Shown here piece after piece: positions 44,352 to 55,647 of a stretch of DNA of 64,000 bases; the stretch's first letter is position 1; each line of letters starts with the position of its first letter. The notes beneath the pieces were generated by a model. That model ran no database searches, was not told the DNA's origin, and worked only from the letters and a program-made list of their open reading frames with translations. The DNA is from Diabrotica undecimpunctata (taxonomy: Eukaryota; Arthropoda; Insecta; Coleoptera; Chrysomelidae), in the NCBI RefSeq assembly GCF_040954645.1, contig NC_092803.1, positions 80,390,263 through 80,454,262 on the forward strand, written 5' to 3'. The translations under genes and the position numbers were made by a program.

Positions 44352-45316
44352 CTTTATGATATACAATGTTTTTTGTTTGACTACCTGGTGAATATACAAA
44401 CAAATTTGTTGGTTTTCCAACACGGGAACAGGCAACATACAATTGACCATATGAGAAACATGGGTTTTCTAGATTAATACCACAAACACCTAATGATTGC
44501 CCCTGAGACTTATTTATGATCATAGCAAAATCAAGCCGCACTGGAAACTGTAGTCGTTTAAATTCAAATGGTACATCACTCGGAATCATTGGGATGCGTG
44601 GTATCAAAACGTCTTCTCCTTTATACTTTCCGTTCAGTATAGTTGCTTCTATCACGTTGTTCAATAATTTTTTTATCGCTAACCGTGTGCCGTTGTAAAG
44701 ATGTGGTTGATATATTTCTCAACATTATAACTACCGATCCAACCGTTATTTAAAGATTATGAGGTGGCAATCCTGGTCAATCCAGCGAGTTTAAAAATTC
44801 AGGTGGATAGTTAACCACATCATCTTGATAAGTAACCGAATCAACTGATTTATATATCAATTCATCAATCAATCAATTTCAATTCGCCTGAAATTTGTTC
44901 TTGAATTTTGAAATTTAATTCATTTACATCTATGTTTTTAGCAGCCAATATAGCCCGTTCGCTCGACCAATCATAGTTTCTGTAATTTTGAGCAACATCT
45001 GGAAACACCTTTTGAATAAGTTCATCTTTTGATCGAGTTAACTAACAAAAACTTTAACAAAATTAATGCAACCAGTCAAGGTGTCTATAAGAAATTTGCC
45101 ATTACCAATGTCAATGAGTTGTTTAGAGAATATGTCTCCAGATTGGTCAGTTTGCAACTTGACACGCATATTCTTACTTAAGTGTAATACCTTGACTTGT
45201 TCTCACAAATTGGATGACTTTAAACAGGCATTGAGTTCATCAGCTGGCATTGATCGTGGAATCACTGGCAATGTTTGATGATAATCTCCTGCTAATAAAA
45301 TCATTGCACCACCAAA
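44352..45316 (-). pseudogene. Helitron PIF1-like helicase, C-terminal part (left arm)
   Basis: Reading right to left: FGGAMILLAGDYHQTLPVIP, RSMPADELNACLKSS (45310-45215, helicase motif II/III region), then KNMRVKLQTDQSG and GNGKFLIDTLTG near 45175-45080, and after decay VIEATILNGKYKGEDVLIPR, VRLDFAMIINKSQGQSL, FSYGQLYVACSRVGKP and KNIVYHKALQ (44664-44345). The last blocks are motifs V-VI of the helicase. In Helitrons this domain follows the Rep nuclease and unwinds DNA during rolling-circle transposition. Several stops are present between 45200 and 44700. The N-terminal Rep region is absent. Confidence 0.75.
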
Positions 45317-45334
45317 TGGGTTATAATTGCTCCG

Positions 45335-45432
45335 TAGATCTTACCTTGTTCCGTGTTGGAAAACCATCAGATTTGTTTGTATGTTCACCAGGTAATCAAA
45401 CAAAAAACATTGTATATCATAAAGCACTATAA
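45335..45432 (+). pseudogene. Helitron helicase C-terminus, inverted second copy (right arm)
   Basis: FRVGKPSDLFVCSPGNQTKN and IVYHKAL, then a stop, on the plus strand. This is the same terminal text as the minus-strand helicase at 44400, but in opposite orientation and with a few residue differences. It starts abruptly inside the motif VI region. Confidence 0.8.
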
Positions 45433-45902
45433 TAAAAATAAAACAGATTTTTGTTAATAATTATGATTCACTTGATTTACAATAAAGCGATTACTGAAAA
45501 TACTTACGTTTTATTTCATTATTCTTTATTACATAGGTTATTAACCCTATGTTAATAATAATAATATTAATAAATAATTAATTATCTCTATGTTTTGTCA
45601 TTGAAGCACCCACTTTATAAAAATTTGTCACCTTTAGGTTCCCACTATCCCTTTAGATTATTTTTCAATCCGATTTGAACCTTAAGTTCCCCTCTTAGTT
45701 TGAAGCCCTCAAGCAGACATTACAGTCGGAGTTTTTAGTGGGTCCAAAAGGGTGGCCAAAATTCGTTGGAGCGAAGATACTTAGGTTACCCGAGCTGACC
45801 CTCACACACCGCCCTATCATCATGGTGACGGTTCTATTTAGGAGAAATAAACTGCCACAATCCAAATCTATTTAACAGAACGATGTCTGTCGGGTCCGCT
45901 AG

Positions 45903-47332
45903 TAATTTAATATAAACTTTATTGAACAGCAATAAAGTTCAAATTGACTCTACATTTAGTTAGATGTATGGGAAAAAGATTTATGGAAAAAATTTATTTT
46001 TATTTATTTATTTATAAAAGATTTTATTTATTTATGGAAAAAAGATCATTGCAGATCTATTTCTAAGTAATAACTACATTAATGTTTTCTGGGAAATGTC
46101 AATGTTTTACCCATATACGGAGTGTAAAAAAAAAGTTGTTTTTTCTTCTTATTTTGCAACCCCCTGTGGAATTTATTAAAAGGAACACACATACGTTGTT
46201 TGGACAACAGTGAGTGATTGCAATTTAATATAAACTTTATTGAATAGCAATAAAGTTCAAATTTACTCTACATTTAGTTAGAAAATATTTGTATGGAAAA
46301 AGGGCCGTTTTAGAGTTTTCCCGGAAATTATTCGAATTTTTCTTGTCGTAAAAACCATCCTTAGACTGCAAGGGACATTTTAAAAAAGAATTGTTAATAT
46401 TGGTCTATGCGTTGTTGAGTTATGCGCTTACCAACACATTTTTATATTATAGACGATTTGAAAAGTGCGAGTTTCAAATAATTACAAATATAAAAATTGG
46501 TGAAGAGAATAAGCTCGTCGCTCTCAAAAGTGAAATCGGAACTTTAAGTTGAATTCATCTGAAAATTTTACAATATCTCCGAAAGTACTGGGCCAATTTT
46601 GATGTTTTTTTTTATCTGGGCTATCTCAATATTTTAATGGAAAATAATAATAAATGCAGGGTCAGTTTTGTAGAAGCCACACATGAGAAACAGTTGTAAA
46701 GTAGACGTTAGAATATAAAGTGTGCACTGTTCACGTGGCTAAATAAGACGTTTATTTTATATTCTGTATTATTTCATACACGCTTAGTTTAATTTTTTAT
46801 AATTATAATAATTAGTATAATGTATTAATTTGTATATTACACAAGTAAAAAATATTTATTTTTTCCAAAGAACTGTTATTTATATGTAAGTATTATATTT
46901 AAAAAATGGGTAAATTATGTAAAAAAAAGTTGTGTAGTGCTAATGCACTATAAGAATTTTTATAATCATTAAAATGTTCAATTATCTAAAACCACAATTC
47001 TAAGTGATTAAATTTATTAAAAATAATTTTTTTGTATTTGTTTTTAAGAAAAGTTTTTAAAACAAAATTATACTTTTGAGAGGTGTTTAGACGCATTTCA
47101 AAGTTTCTTTTAAAAATTTAAATATTTAAACGATTATTTTTTCAGTTCTGAAAGTTTTTACTTACAAAGTGAATCTAAGTGATTTTTCTCACCACAAGTA
47201 TAAAATCTGTGTGTATAAATATTTATTTAATCTAAATATTTACGTTTATTATATATTATATAATTACGTAAATAAACATTTAAGTTAAATCCACGCAAAC
47301 AAGAATCAATTTTTGGTTATAAAGCAACAACT
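45903..47332. other. AT-rich non-coding stretch with a duplicated hairpin repeat
   Basis: 45908-45975 and 46226-46305 are direct copies of a segment containing AACTTTATTG...CAATAAAGTT, a 10-bp-arm hairpin, followed by CTACATTTAGTTAG. Between and after them is AT-rich DNA with no gene. Confidence 0.6.
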
Positions 47333-47405
47333 TTTTACTGCTACCGTTTATCAGTTCTGATATCGAGGAGACACGAGTGAGAGTTATCGATGATAATAAT
47401 CAAAA

Positions 47406-48704
47406 ATGGATAATTTTCCGCCTCTTGGGGCCCCTGAACAAGAATTGGAGCAACGTTCATCAAATACAAATATAAAACAATTTTTTGCAACTGTCACAAA
47501 TCAAAATGTACCTAAATTTCCATCCAAAACACAAGCAATAGTTTTTCCTGTGCTGGAAAATACTAAGTTGGAAGACTATCTATTTGGAGTTGGTGATTTA
47601 ATTTATCCAAAAAATATTATTTTTTCTTCTAGAATGTCAAATGGTCGAATTTGCATTTATCTAACAAGCGAAACTTTAGTTAACAATTTTCTACAAATTA
47701 ACAAAGGGATAATTACTGTAAACCACCAAAAAACTCAGGCTCGTAAATTAATGTCACCAAATGAAAGATTATTGATATCAAATGTTTGTCCTTCAATCCC
47801 ACATTAAATTATTGAAAATGCACTTTCTAATTTGAAATTAACTTTGGTAACTCCAATAAATTTTTTAAAAATTGGTACATCAAATCCTAATTACAAACAC
47901 ATTTTCAGTTTCAGAAGGCATACTTTTATTTATCTCCCAGTCTCATCAATACCCGACTTAATAATTGAGAATTACAAAATGACATCATAGCGTATATTTA
48001 TTGTAATGGAGAAGGACCTATGTACTTATTACAGGCAAGCGGGACATTTGGCTGAAAATTGTTCAACTACTAAGGAAACTAAAACATCTCAAACACAAAA
48101 TGCTACTCCAACTAATTCAACTGATCCAATAGACAATGAATACATTCCCCTAACGTAAAACATATCTTCCTCGGCTCGTACACTATCGACTAAACCGGAT
48201 ATTCATATTTTATCATCTACTCATGTTACAGAAAGCAATGATTTTCAACAAATGTCCAACGATCCTCCCTCAAACAAACGAAATCGCTCTGAAATTATAA
48301 CCCTTCCACCAAATAATACTCCAGTAAATAACCCCTTTTCAGACCCTAAATTAAAAAAGCCAAAGTCTTCAATCACAGACATAGGAACCATTAAAGTAAC
48401 TGACGATATAAAAAATTCAGCTAGACGAATAAATGAAGATACTTCAGTAAACCATTCAATATCTTATGAAACATTAGTAGATATACTGGAAAATGCTCAT
48501 GGTACCCCTGACCCAGTAAGCTTAATAAAAACTTATACAAATGATCTAGAAAACCTATTAAAACTATTAAACCAACTACATGAAAATTTATTAAATATGA
48601 AATCAAAAAATAGATGCACTAGACTTCGAAACAAAATACTTAAATCCATACAATCACAAACTAACATCGAATCCGATAATGAAATTGTAAAAGATATATT
48701 ATAA
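47406..48704 (+). pseudogene. Jockey ORF1 (gag-like), relic 3
   Basis: The start MDNFPPLGAPEQELEQ at 47406 is plausible for the family (a DNFPPL-like N-terminus). The frame runs to a TAA at 47805-47807, after SNVCPSIPH, and continues in nearby frames with FLKIGTSNPNYKHIFSFRRH. Next comes a zinc knuckle in which the second Cys is Tyr (CTYYRQAGHLAENC, near 48025), and finally a 150-codon frame (48252-48704) with Ser/Asn-rich linker and the helical C-terminus. ORF1 protein binds the retrotransposon RNA. It ends with TAATG, where the stop overlaps the ORF2 start by one base. This arrangement is used for coupled reinitiation in other elements. Confidence 0.75.
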
Positions 48705-51700
48705 TGGCTTTCTCCATTATCCAGTGGAACTTACGACGGTATTATACTCGCCTTGAGATATTACAACAAATGATTAAAAAACTTACTCCATCCATACTTT
48801 GTTTACAGGAAACTCAGTTTAAAAATACTAACGTTTATAATTTAAAACACTTCACATGCACATATAAAAATAGAGAAAATGTAGACCGTGCTAGTGGTGG
48901 CGTAGCAATTTACACTTATTCATCCATCGATGTAGAAATTCTTCAAATCAATACACAACTTGAAGCAATCGCAATTACTATCAAAGGGCCTTTAAAAATG
49001 AACATATGTAATATTTACATTCCACCTACACAAAACCCAAGCACTAATGATCGTAGATTTGATTAAACAAATACCTTCACCTCGTCTAATAGTTGGTGAT
49101 TTTAATGCAAATAATTACATATGGGGATCAAATAAAATTACTCCATTAGGTCGTTGAATCGAAATAATGTTGGACAATTTTCAGTTAAACCTACTAAACG
49201 ATCGAAGAAATACTCATTTTGAAATTTCTACTGGTAAATCCTATGCCATAGACCTTTTAATATGTGATCCAGCATTATCAGTTACCCTATCCTGGGATGT
49301 ACTTTCTGATTTAAATGATAGTGACCACTTTTTGATTGTAATAACTAATCCTGACAGTATACAATACTCTTGTAATGTATAAAAATGGAATCTCAAAAAT
49401 GCAAATTGGAAAGAGTATTATAATCTAGTTTTAAATGAATGAATGCATTACACGAAATTTTAAAATCAAATAATAATTTTGATAGTCAAATTCAAAACTT
49501 TTCCAATGTAGTATTAAATGCCGCCGAAAAAGCCGTTGGTAAAATGAATTAAATTCGTCAGTCCCTTGGTGGAATTCTGAATGTCAAGAAGCTATTAAAC
49601 TTTCAAAAACAGCATTAAATCGATTCAGGAAATATAATGCACTTAAAAATAAATTATAATTCAAACGACTAAAACCACGAGCTAGATTCATTATTAAAAG
49701 AAGTAAACGTAAATCATCGAATAAGTTTGTTTCAGAATTAAATTCTTCTACACCAATGAATAAAGTGTGGCAAATGGTACGAAAGATATCCGGGAAATTA
49801 CCCCAAACCACATTAGCTTCTTAGAAGAAAAACAAAAAATATACACTTCTCCTCTAGTCATAGCCAATATTCTAGGTAATAGTTTTGAAAGATTCTCAAG
49901 CGATGATGTTCTTCCTCCAGATTTTTTGATCAAAAAAGAAAAAGATGAATCCAAAGGTATTGACATACCTGGAGAAAGGCCTGATGACCTTTCTCCTTTA
50001 AATTATCCCATAACTATGGATGAATTAGAATACTTACTCAATAATATGAAAAACTCTTCTCCTGGTCCTAATAACATTCCTGTTTTTTTAAAAACTTCCT
50101 TCATCTGAGAAGAAACACTTGCTGAATATCTATAATAATATATGGAAACATAGCAAGTTTCCAAAAATTTGGAGTTCATCTATCGTCATCCCTATTTATA
50201 AACAAAATCAACCAAAATCTCTGTCACATTCATATAAGCCTATTTCTCTAACTTGTGTAATGTGTAATGTTCTCGAGAAAATCGTATCCAACAGATTAAT
50301 GTGGTTTTTAAAAAATAATAAATTAGTTGCCCCGGAACAAACCGGATTCCGGAAAAATCGTTCAACACTGGATAATCTGATTAGTTTACAGTTTGAGATT
50401 CATGAAGCAATGGCATGTGGACAAAAATGTATCGCAGTATTTTTTGACATATCTAGAGCTTACGATACTTTTTATCGACATGATATTATTCAAACACTTA
50501 ATCGATGGGGAAAAATGTAATATAGCACAATTCATAAAGAAATCTTATCGAACTTTTAATGTACGAGTTAACGGTACTTCATCTAATACAAAAATTCAAA
50601 AAAACTGAATTCCCCAAGGATCTAATTTAAGCGTCTCCCTATTTCTTATTGCAATAAATAATATTATCTCCACTTGTGACTTACCAGTCAAAGCTAGACT
50701 CTTTGCAGATGACTTAATCATTTTTCTTAAGGGGATAAATGATAAAACCCTTCAGACCCATCTACAGAAAGTGCTATGGAATATCGAATTATGGACAAAT
50801 TCCACAGGTCTTCAATTATCAACAACAAAAACAAAGGCTATGTTAGTTTAAAAAAAAAGAAGTTATAACATTCCAGAATTAAATCTATTTAATAAAGAAA
50901 TAAAATATGTTAAAACATTTGACAACAGATTATTCTGGAACCACCACATTCATGATCTAAAAAGTACGTGTCAATCTGCACTTAAAATTATAAAAACTGT
51001 TGCATACAACACGTGGGGAGCAGATAGTAAAACACTGACCCTTATGTACAAGTCATTGATCAGGTCCAAACTCGACTACGCTTGTATTATTTATGATTCA
51101 ACAAAACCATATATCATAAAACAACTCGATCGAATATAAAATAGTGCTTTGTGAACCATACTAGGTGCCTTTTATACTAGCCCCACTGAAACTTTTAACT
51201 GTGAAGCTGGAGAGGTCCTATTAATCCTGTTAACCACTATCTAAATTCAGACCGTTTTAGGAATATCTTTAAGACACATGCTAGGCTTGACCTTCCTTTT
51301 TATGAAAGGGTAAATAGATACCTCAATGAACTTGAATTCAAATTTCCAGATACCTATTGTATACCAGATATTAACACTATTCCCCCTTGGACTGTTCCCA
51401 TCTCATCTATTAATACCAATCTCTCCATATATAAAAAAGCAGATAACCATCCCAAAGCATTATATCAATATGTCCTCCAAGAACTCGTGACATACAATAA
51501 CCATAATCTTATATATACCGATGCCTCTAAAACTATAGATGGAGTGGGAGCAGCATTTATGTCTAATAAAAGAAAAATAATAATGAAAATCTCTAAATTA
51601 ACATCCATTTACTCAGCCGAGTTAACCGCTATTCTCAATGCAATAAATTTTGTGGTAGAAAATAGTATCGAAAAACCCTGTCATTATTACGGATTCACTA

Positions 51701-52240
51701 AGTTCTGTAATTGCCCTAAATAACTTCTATCCTAGCCATCTAAGTCTACTACTTATTAAATCAGCATTAAGCCAACTGCAAACTATGAACATAAATGTCA
51801 ACTTTGTATGGATTCCTTCCCATATCGGAATTGCTGGTAATGAAGAAGTAGATTCCTTGGCATAACTAGCAATCTCGAGTCCGCAGGCTGTAGAAATCAG
51901 AAGCATTCCACATCTAGATATAAAACCTATAATCAAGAACTCAATAATCAATGATTGGCAGACCAAGTTGAATCAGTCAACATCCAAACTACGAGAAGTA
52001 AAACATTCTATATTACCTTGGAAACCAACCCCAAATAAGCGTATACATCAAACCATTCTATCTCGTCTTAGAATTATACACATCGCCATCACCCATTAAC
52101 ATCTGCCGGAGAGTGAATTAAAACCACAGTGCTACGTATGTGGCAATAATACCTTACAGGCAATATTAAGTGACGGAACTGATATGAAAAATTTGACATC
52201 ATACATATATTCCATAAATGTACTAAATAAATTGTAAATC
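48704..52240 (+). pseudogene. Jockey ORF2: endonuclease, reverse transcriptase, RNase H, C-terminal zinc region
   Basis: Endonuclease: SIIQWNLRRYYTRLEI, ILCLQETQF, RASGGVAIYTYSS (48704-49066), then a shift, RLIVGDFNANNYIWGS and DSDHFLIVITN (to 49380). RT: NNMKNSSPGPNNIPVFLK, SYKPISLTCVM, EQTGFRKNRSTLDNLISL, AVFFDISRAYDTF (50119-50520), IPQGSNLSVSLFLIAINN and the intact catalytic box RLFADDLIIFLKG at about 50699-50737. RNase H: NLIYTDASKTIDGVGAAF, YSAELTAILNAINF (51487-51723) and VNFVWIPSHIGIAGNEEVDS (near 51800). The tail has CYVCGNNTLQAI near 52135. ORF2 protein nicks DNA and copies its RNA there. About ten stops or shifts inactivate it. Confidence 0.85.
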
Positions 52241-52483
52241 TTTAAATTGTACAACGCCAATGACCCTATGAGGTTGAGGCATAAATAAAAAAAAATTATA
52301 CTTTTCCATTCATATGAATAATGTATCTCAATTAACAATAATATATCGATGTTCTACTTATTTTAATTTTTTGTAAAATTTTTCAACCACTGTTTATACT
52401 TCAAAAATTTTTCATTTAATTATTATTACAGTTTTTGATTTTAAACGTTTTAAATCGGTCATATAAAGTTATTTTTTATGCAG

Positions 52484-52735
52484 GTATTCACTATGGATTC
52501 TGCTGAATGTAAGAGCTCTAGCTCGTTTGACGAAGGTAAAGAGGGAATCGGATTGATTTGTGAGAAAGAACTCACTGCAACATCACGTAACGTTGGTGAA
52601 GCAGCATCTTCGAGATTTATTGCTTCTAGTAAACGAAGAAATGATGTTAAGTATAAAATTATGAATTACCTTAAAACTTTTAAAAATCATAATAGTTGTT
52701 ATGCTAATTATAATAATGTACAACGATTTGAATCG
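52484..52735 (+). CDS. Candidate coding exon of unknown gene
   Basis: An 81-codon open stretch starts at the ATG at 52493 (MDSAECKSSSSFDEGKEGIG). It is preceded by a pyrimidine-rich acceptor (TTTTTTATGCAG|) and followed by a consensus donor (AATCG|GTGAGT at 52736). The predicted peptide has a Ser/Glu-rich start and a basic helix-like C-terminal half (ASSKRRNDVKYKIMNYLKTF). No domain is recognised and no second exon was found. The donor sits exactly at the start of the inverted-repeat element at 52729-52986, and a copy of the donor motif occurs in the other arm. The exon may therefore belong to a transposon or have gained its donor from one. An alternative is chance open frame with chance splice signals. 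Confidence 0.35.
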
Positions 52736-52986
52736 GTGAGTTATAAAAGGTACACATTCCAAATTGGCTATGTTTCAGGAACCAAAAAAAATGTTGATCT
52801 GCAAAACTAAATATGTTACATAAAATGTTTCATTTATGTAACTTTCACACTTTCACAAATTCATAATTATAAACATCATACATACGTACATACGAACATA
52901 TTTAGTTTTGCAAATAAACAATTTTTTTTTTGCTTCCTGAACAATTGCCAATTTGGAGTGTGTACCTTTTTTAACTCACCGATTCA
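52729..52986. mobile_element. Inverted-repeat (MITE/foldback) element of about 258 bp
   Basis: The arms are about 85-90 bp. The left starts TGAATCGGTGAGTTATAAAA and the reverse complement of the right starts TGAATCGGTGAGTTAAAAAA. Both continue with GGTACACA, CCAAATTGGC, TTCAGGAA and TTGCAAAACTAAATATG. The centre contains a CATACATACGTACATACG run. There is no coding capacity of its own and no clear target duplication. Confidence 0.75.
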
Positions 52987-53286
52987 CTAGAAAAAGTTCG
53001 TTATTTTTGGAATGAAAATATAAGAACCGTACGAGATAGTCTAAAAAAAGTTAAAAAAACAACTTTTTTTGCCAGCTAAACGAACATCGAAATGGCATTA
53101 TTACATATTCATTTCTCGCAAATTTATTAATGAAAAGCCAGTTTTTAATCTTAACTATAGGGGATTATAATTTTGAAAATGGTATTTCAACTTACATATC
53201 TTGAAAATATTGATTAAAAAACAAAATAAGATTTTATAAGATTTATTATCAGTAGTAATATCCCTAGGACATTAATAACAGACGAG

Positions 53287-53390
53287 ATAATTTCATGACA
53301 ATCGAAAGCTCGTTCCTTGGTAACAGCACGAAGCCGAAGGCTGAGTACTGTTACCAAGCAACGAGCTTGAGAAATTTTTCACGAAATTAT
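53287..53390. repeat. Long palindrome downstream of a short minus-strand gene remnant
   Basis: Inner arms AAGCTCGTTCCTTGGTAACAG (53306-53326) and the complement at 53348-53368 match with one change. Outer arms ATAATTTC and GAAATTAT (53287-53294, 53383-53390) also pair. The loop contains a small GCCGAAGGCT hairpin. Confidence 0.8.
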
Positions 53391-53462
53391 AAAGCATTCA
53401 TCAATGTCCGAGGGATATTCGGCGGATAATTTTTCGAAAAAAAAAATCATAACTCAACATAA

Positions 53463-53820
53463 CGAAACATTTATTTATTAAAAGTACAGTTAATGAAAGG
53501 ACAATTATTAAAATTTAAGTTAACATTAGATTCGTTGCTGTTCTCTACTATAGAAGATCTATTACCACGCATAATATTTATAATCTTGTTGTGGTGTTCT
53601 TGATCGAGATTCAAGGAATTTTTTCTTTGATTAGCGCATTTATACTTTGAACATTCTCATTGCCGAAACGTGACATTTTGAAATTTATTTGGATGAAGTT
53701 GTCAAACTCGATCGTGTTGTCATAGGAATTGAAAATTGCACTGAATGCAATTATCAGTCTAATGTTGACATGATTGGGTGAAATTGTTCCACATGACACA
53801 AAATGACGAAATTTGAATGG
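53463..53820 (-). pseudogene. Unidentified mobile-element protein tail
   Basis: Reading right to left: VSCGTISPNHVNIRLIIAFS, NSYDNTIEFDNFIQIN and FGNENVQSINALIKEKI. After one shift it continues NLDQEHHNKIINIMRGN and ends NNCPFINCTFNK with a stop just before the palindrome at 53287-53390. The Asn-Cys-rich ending and a palindrome downstream resemble the tyrosine-recombinase remnant at 63695-64000 (ending NNCQNFTIKYYK). No catalytic motif is visible, so function is not assigned. Confidence 0.35.
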
Positions 53821-54266
53821 TTGTTAGAACAGTCGAAAAATTATCAAATAAACAACTTTCTAATAAACAATTGGAATAACTTTTAAATAAATAAATTTTA
53901 ACACAAATTTATGTGTAACTTAATGGTGTTAAAAGACATATTTTTATACCATTTTTTTATGTTTATTGCCCCTAGAAGTTTTTGCACTTTTTCACAATTG
54001 TTTAAAAAAATTATCAACCAAATTTAATTTAGGTCTCAAATGAATTATTTTTCATAAACTATCAAAAAAACAAAAATAAAAATATATGAAAATAATTAGG
54101 AAAGAGGTATGAAAAAAAATAGAAATATTAATTTTCGGTGATTTTTGCTATAAAATCAATGTTTAAACAATGACGCCATTATTTTAAACTAATACTTTTG
54201 ACATAGAATAAACTATATTTTAGTATTTGCTTTATATTTTCGTTTTTTAAAATATTAGTAACTTAC
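53821..54266. other. AT-rich stretch; presumed start of the intron of the third receptor gene
   Basis: The minus-strand receptor exon ends in a donor at 54266. No acceptor with a following receptor exon could be recognised in this stretch. Confidence 0.4.
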
Positions 54267-55031
54267 CCAAGTAGTAGCTGCCGGGAATAAAAGAAATATA
54301 ATATTTTTGGCAGTTATATCTAGTCCTATATCTTTGAATAAGGTGATGGCATGGACGCAGCCTTCTAATTCAGCAATCAAACAACTGTGGTTAAACAAAA
54401 AGAACCATCCAAATATTTTATTAAAGCTTTCTATATCGAACAATATTTTGTGATGTTCGTCTCTTATAATAGCAATTGCTTTATTAATATCGCGATTTGA
54501 TGCACATTGTTTTGCTAAGTTTAATATTTTGATTATTCTATCTTTAAAACTAAGGGCGATATGTGCTGCGAGATTTAACGTAAAGATACTCAAATATACG
54601 ATAAAATTCATAGAATAAGATATGATATTTGTATGTGACAACCAAGAAAGAATAATAAAAAATACCAAGATAATTATTTGGTCCCATGGAAATGTCAAGA
54701 CTTTTATTTGTAAACCGTCTAGAAGTGAATGCCATCGACTAGTATTTACGAAATTGGATGAAGTTAGCATTGTTGCTGTTTGTAAACCTGTAGTTATAAA
54801 CATTATAATAACTAATATGCTTCTGTGGCTAAAATGAACCATCTGGAATATAGCTGTAAAACTGCGTGCAATACAAAATGTAAAGAATATTAACAAACCC
54901 ATCGTGTAGAACTTGTTTACTACTTTTATGATTCTATTTCCATGCCATGGTACAATTGATAAGATATTGGCATAACCCAAATATATTTTATTCAATGTTG
55001 CCTTGAATTTAGTTTGTTCGGTTGTATACAT
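54267..55031 (-). CDS. Chemosensory (gustatory-type, 7tm_7) receptor, first exon
   Basis: The exon encodes 255 residues from the ATG at 55031 to the donor TGG|GTAAGT (intron from 54266). Helices lie near residues 42-62, 70-92, 117-133, 138-160 and 215-250. Conserved positions shared with the genes at 21453 and 30077 include YANILSIVPW, a KFYT/KIYS block, LNLAAHIALSFKDRIIKILN and the cytosolic DEHHKILFDIESFNKIFGWF. It ends at PAATTW at the same phase-0 splice position. The final transmembrane exon is not found. No frame damage is seen. It is the most divergent of the three and likely detects a different ligand (inference). Confidence 0.75.
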
Positions 55032-55647
55032 ATTGAACTTTGCATTTAAAATGTTAGTTTCTTGGTGTAGGTAAATTATTATTATAACACACTATTAATG
55101 ATTAATTACGAAATATGTTTTGTAAATTTATTAAGTTATTAAAAGCAATTCATTACTATTATTAATGACGTACATTATAGAACGTTAGTTGTTCTCCATA
55201 ATTTCCGTTTTAGCTTAGAAATTAAAAAGATTTCTATTTTAATAATTTATATTGATGAAACATAATTAATACATTTAGAATTATAGAAAGTTTTAAAATC
55301 TTTTCGATGATAATTTTTTGGTTTATGCACGTCTGTTATACAAAAAATTGTTTTCGTTTAGGTCCTCCTATTAAACCGTCACCAGACATTACGGCGACAC
55401 TCCCGATGATGATATCTTTAAATCTTACCGTGAATGTGGTACATAAAAAGAACTTTCTTTTCTTTACTTTCTTCTGAGTCAATAATTTAAAATTAATAAC
55501 ATGTAAAATCCAAGAAGTAGAATTATATTTACTAAAACTCATAGAAGGTTTCTTAAAAAACCGCAAAAAAGTTACAGACTTACTAGGAGGGAAAAGTATA
55601 TCACGCTTGGTCCACTGGTCACCACCAGTGTGGTCATGTATTGCCCT
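55032..55647. other. Non-coding stretch upstream of the third receptor exon
   Basis: AT-rich, with no gene recognised. Short frames here lack family resemblance. Confidence 0.35.

Larger units (their letters stand above)
41589..45902. mobile_element. Tail-to-tail inverted Helitron with a hAT insertion
   Basis: Both outer edges are Helitron 3' termini. The left (read on the minus strand) has a GACAGA/TCTGTC stem with a 6-base loop (41600-41617), then about 10 bases and CTAG, followed by T. The right (plus strand) has ACAGA/TCTGT (45875-45890), then GGGTCCGCTAG, followed by T. Sequence within about 410 bp of each edge is homologous and inverted. The left arm carries helicase sequence on the minus strand from about 45316 down to 44352 and on into 42002-41589. 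The right arm carries only the last helicase residues and the 3' end (about 45335-45902). The junction is at about 45317-45335. No 5' TC end or Rep domain is seen. Confidence 0.75.
47333..52295 (+). mobile_element. Jockey-type non-LTR retrotransposon, relic 3 (nearly full length)
   Basis: This is the best preserved of the Jockey relics, with ORF1 (47406-48704), ORF2 (48704-about 52240) and a 3' end GAGGTTGAGGCATAAAT followed by an A-run (52287-52296). The 5' boundary is estimated. The three plus-strand copies and one minus-strand tail (7727-8222) belong to related families. Confidence 0.85.

Noticed and set aside
44103..44477. Frames across the right end of the hAT element
   Set aside because: They read through the hAT terminus into Helitron sequence. 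The joint is an insertion boundary, not a fusion gene.
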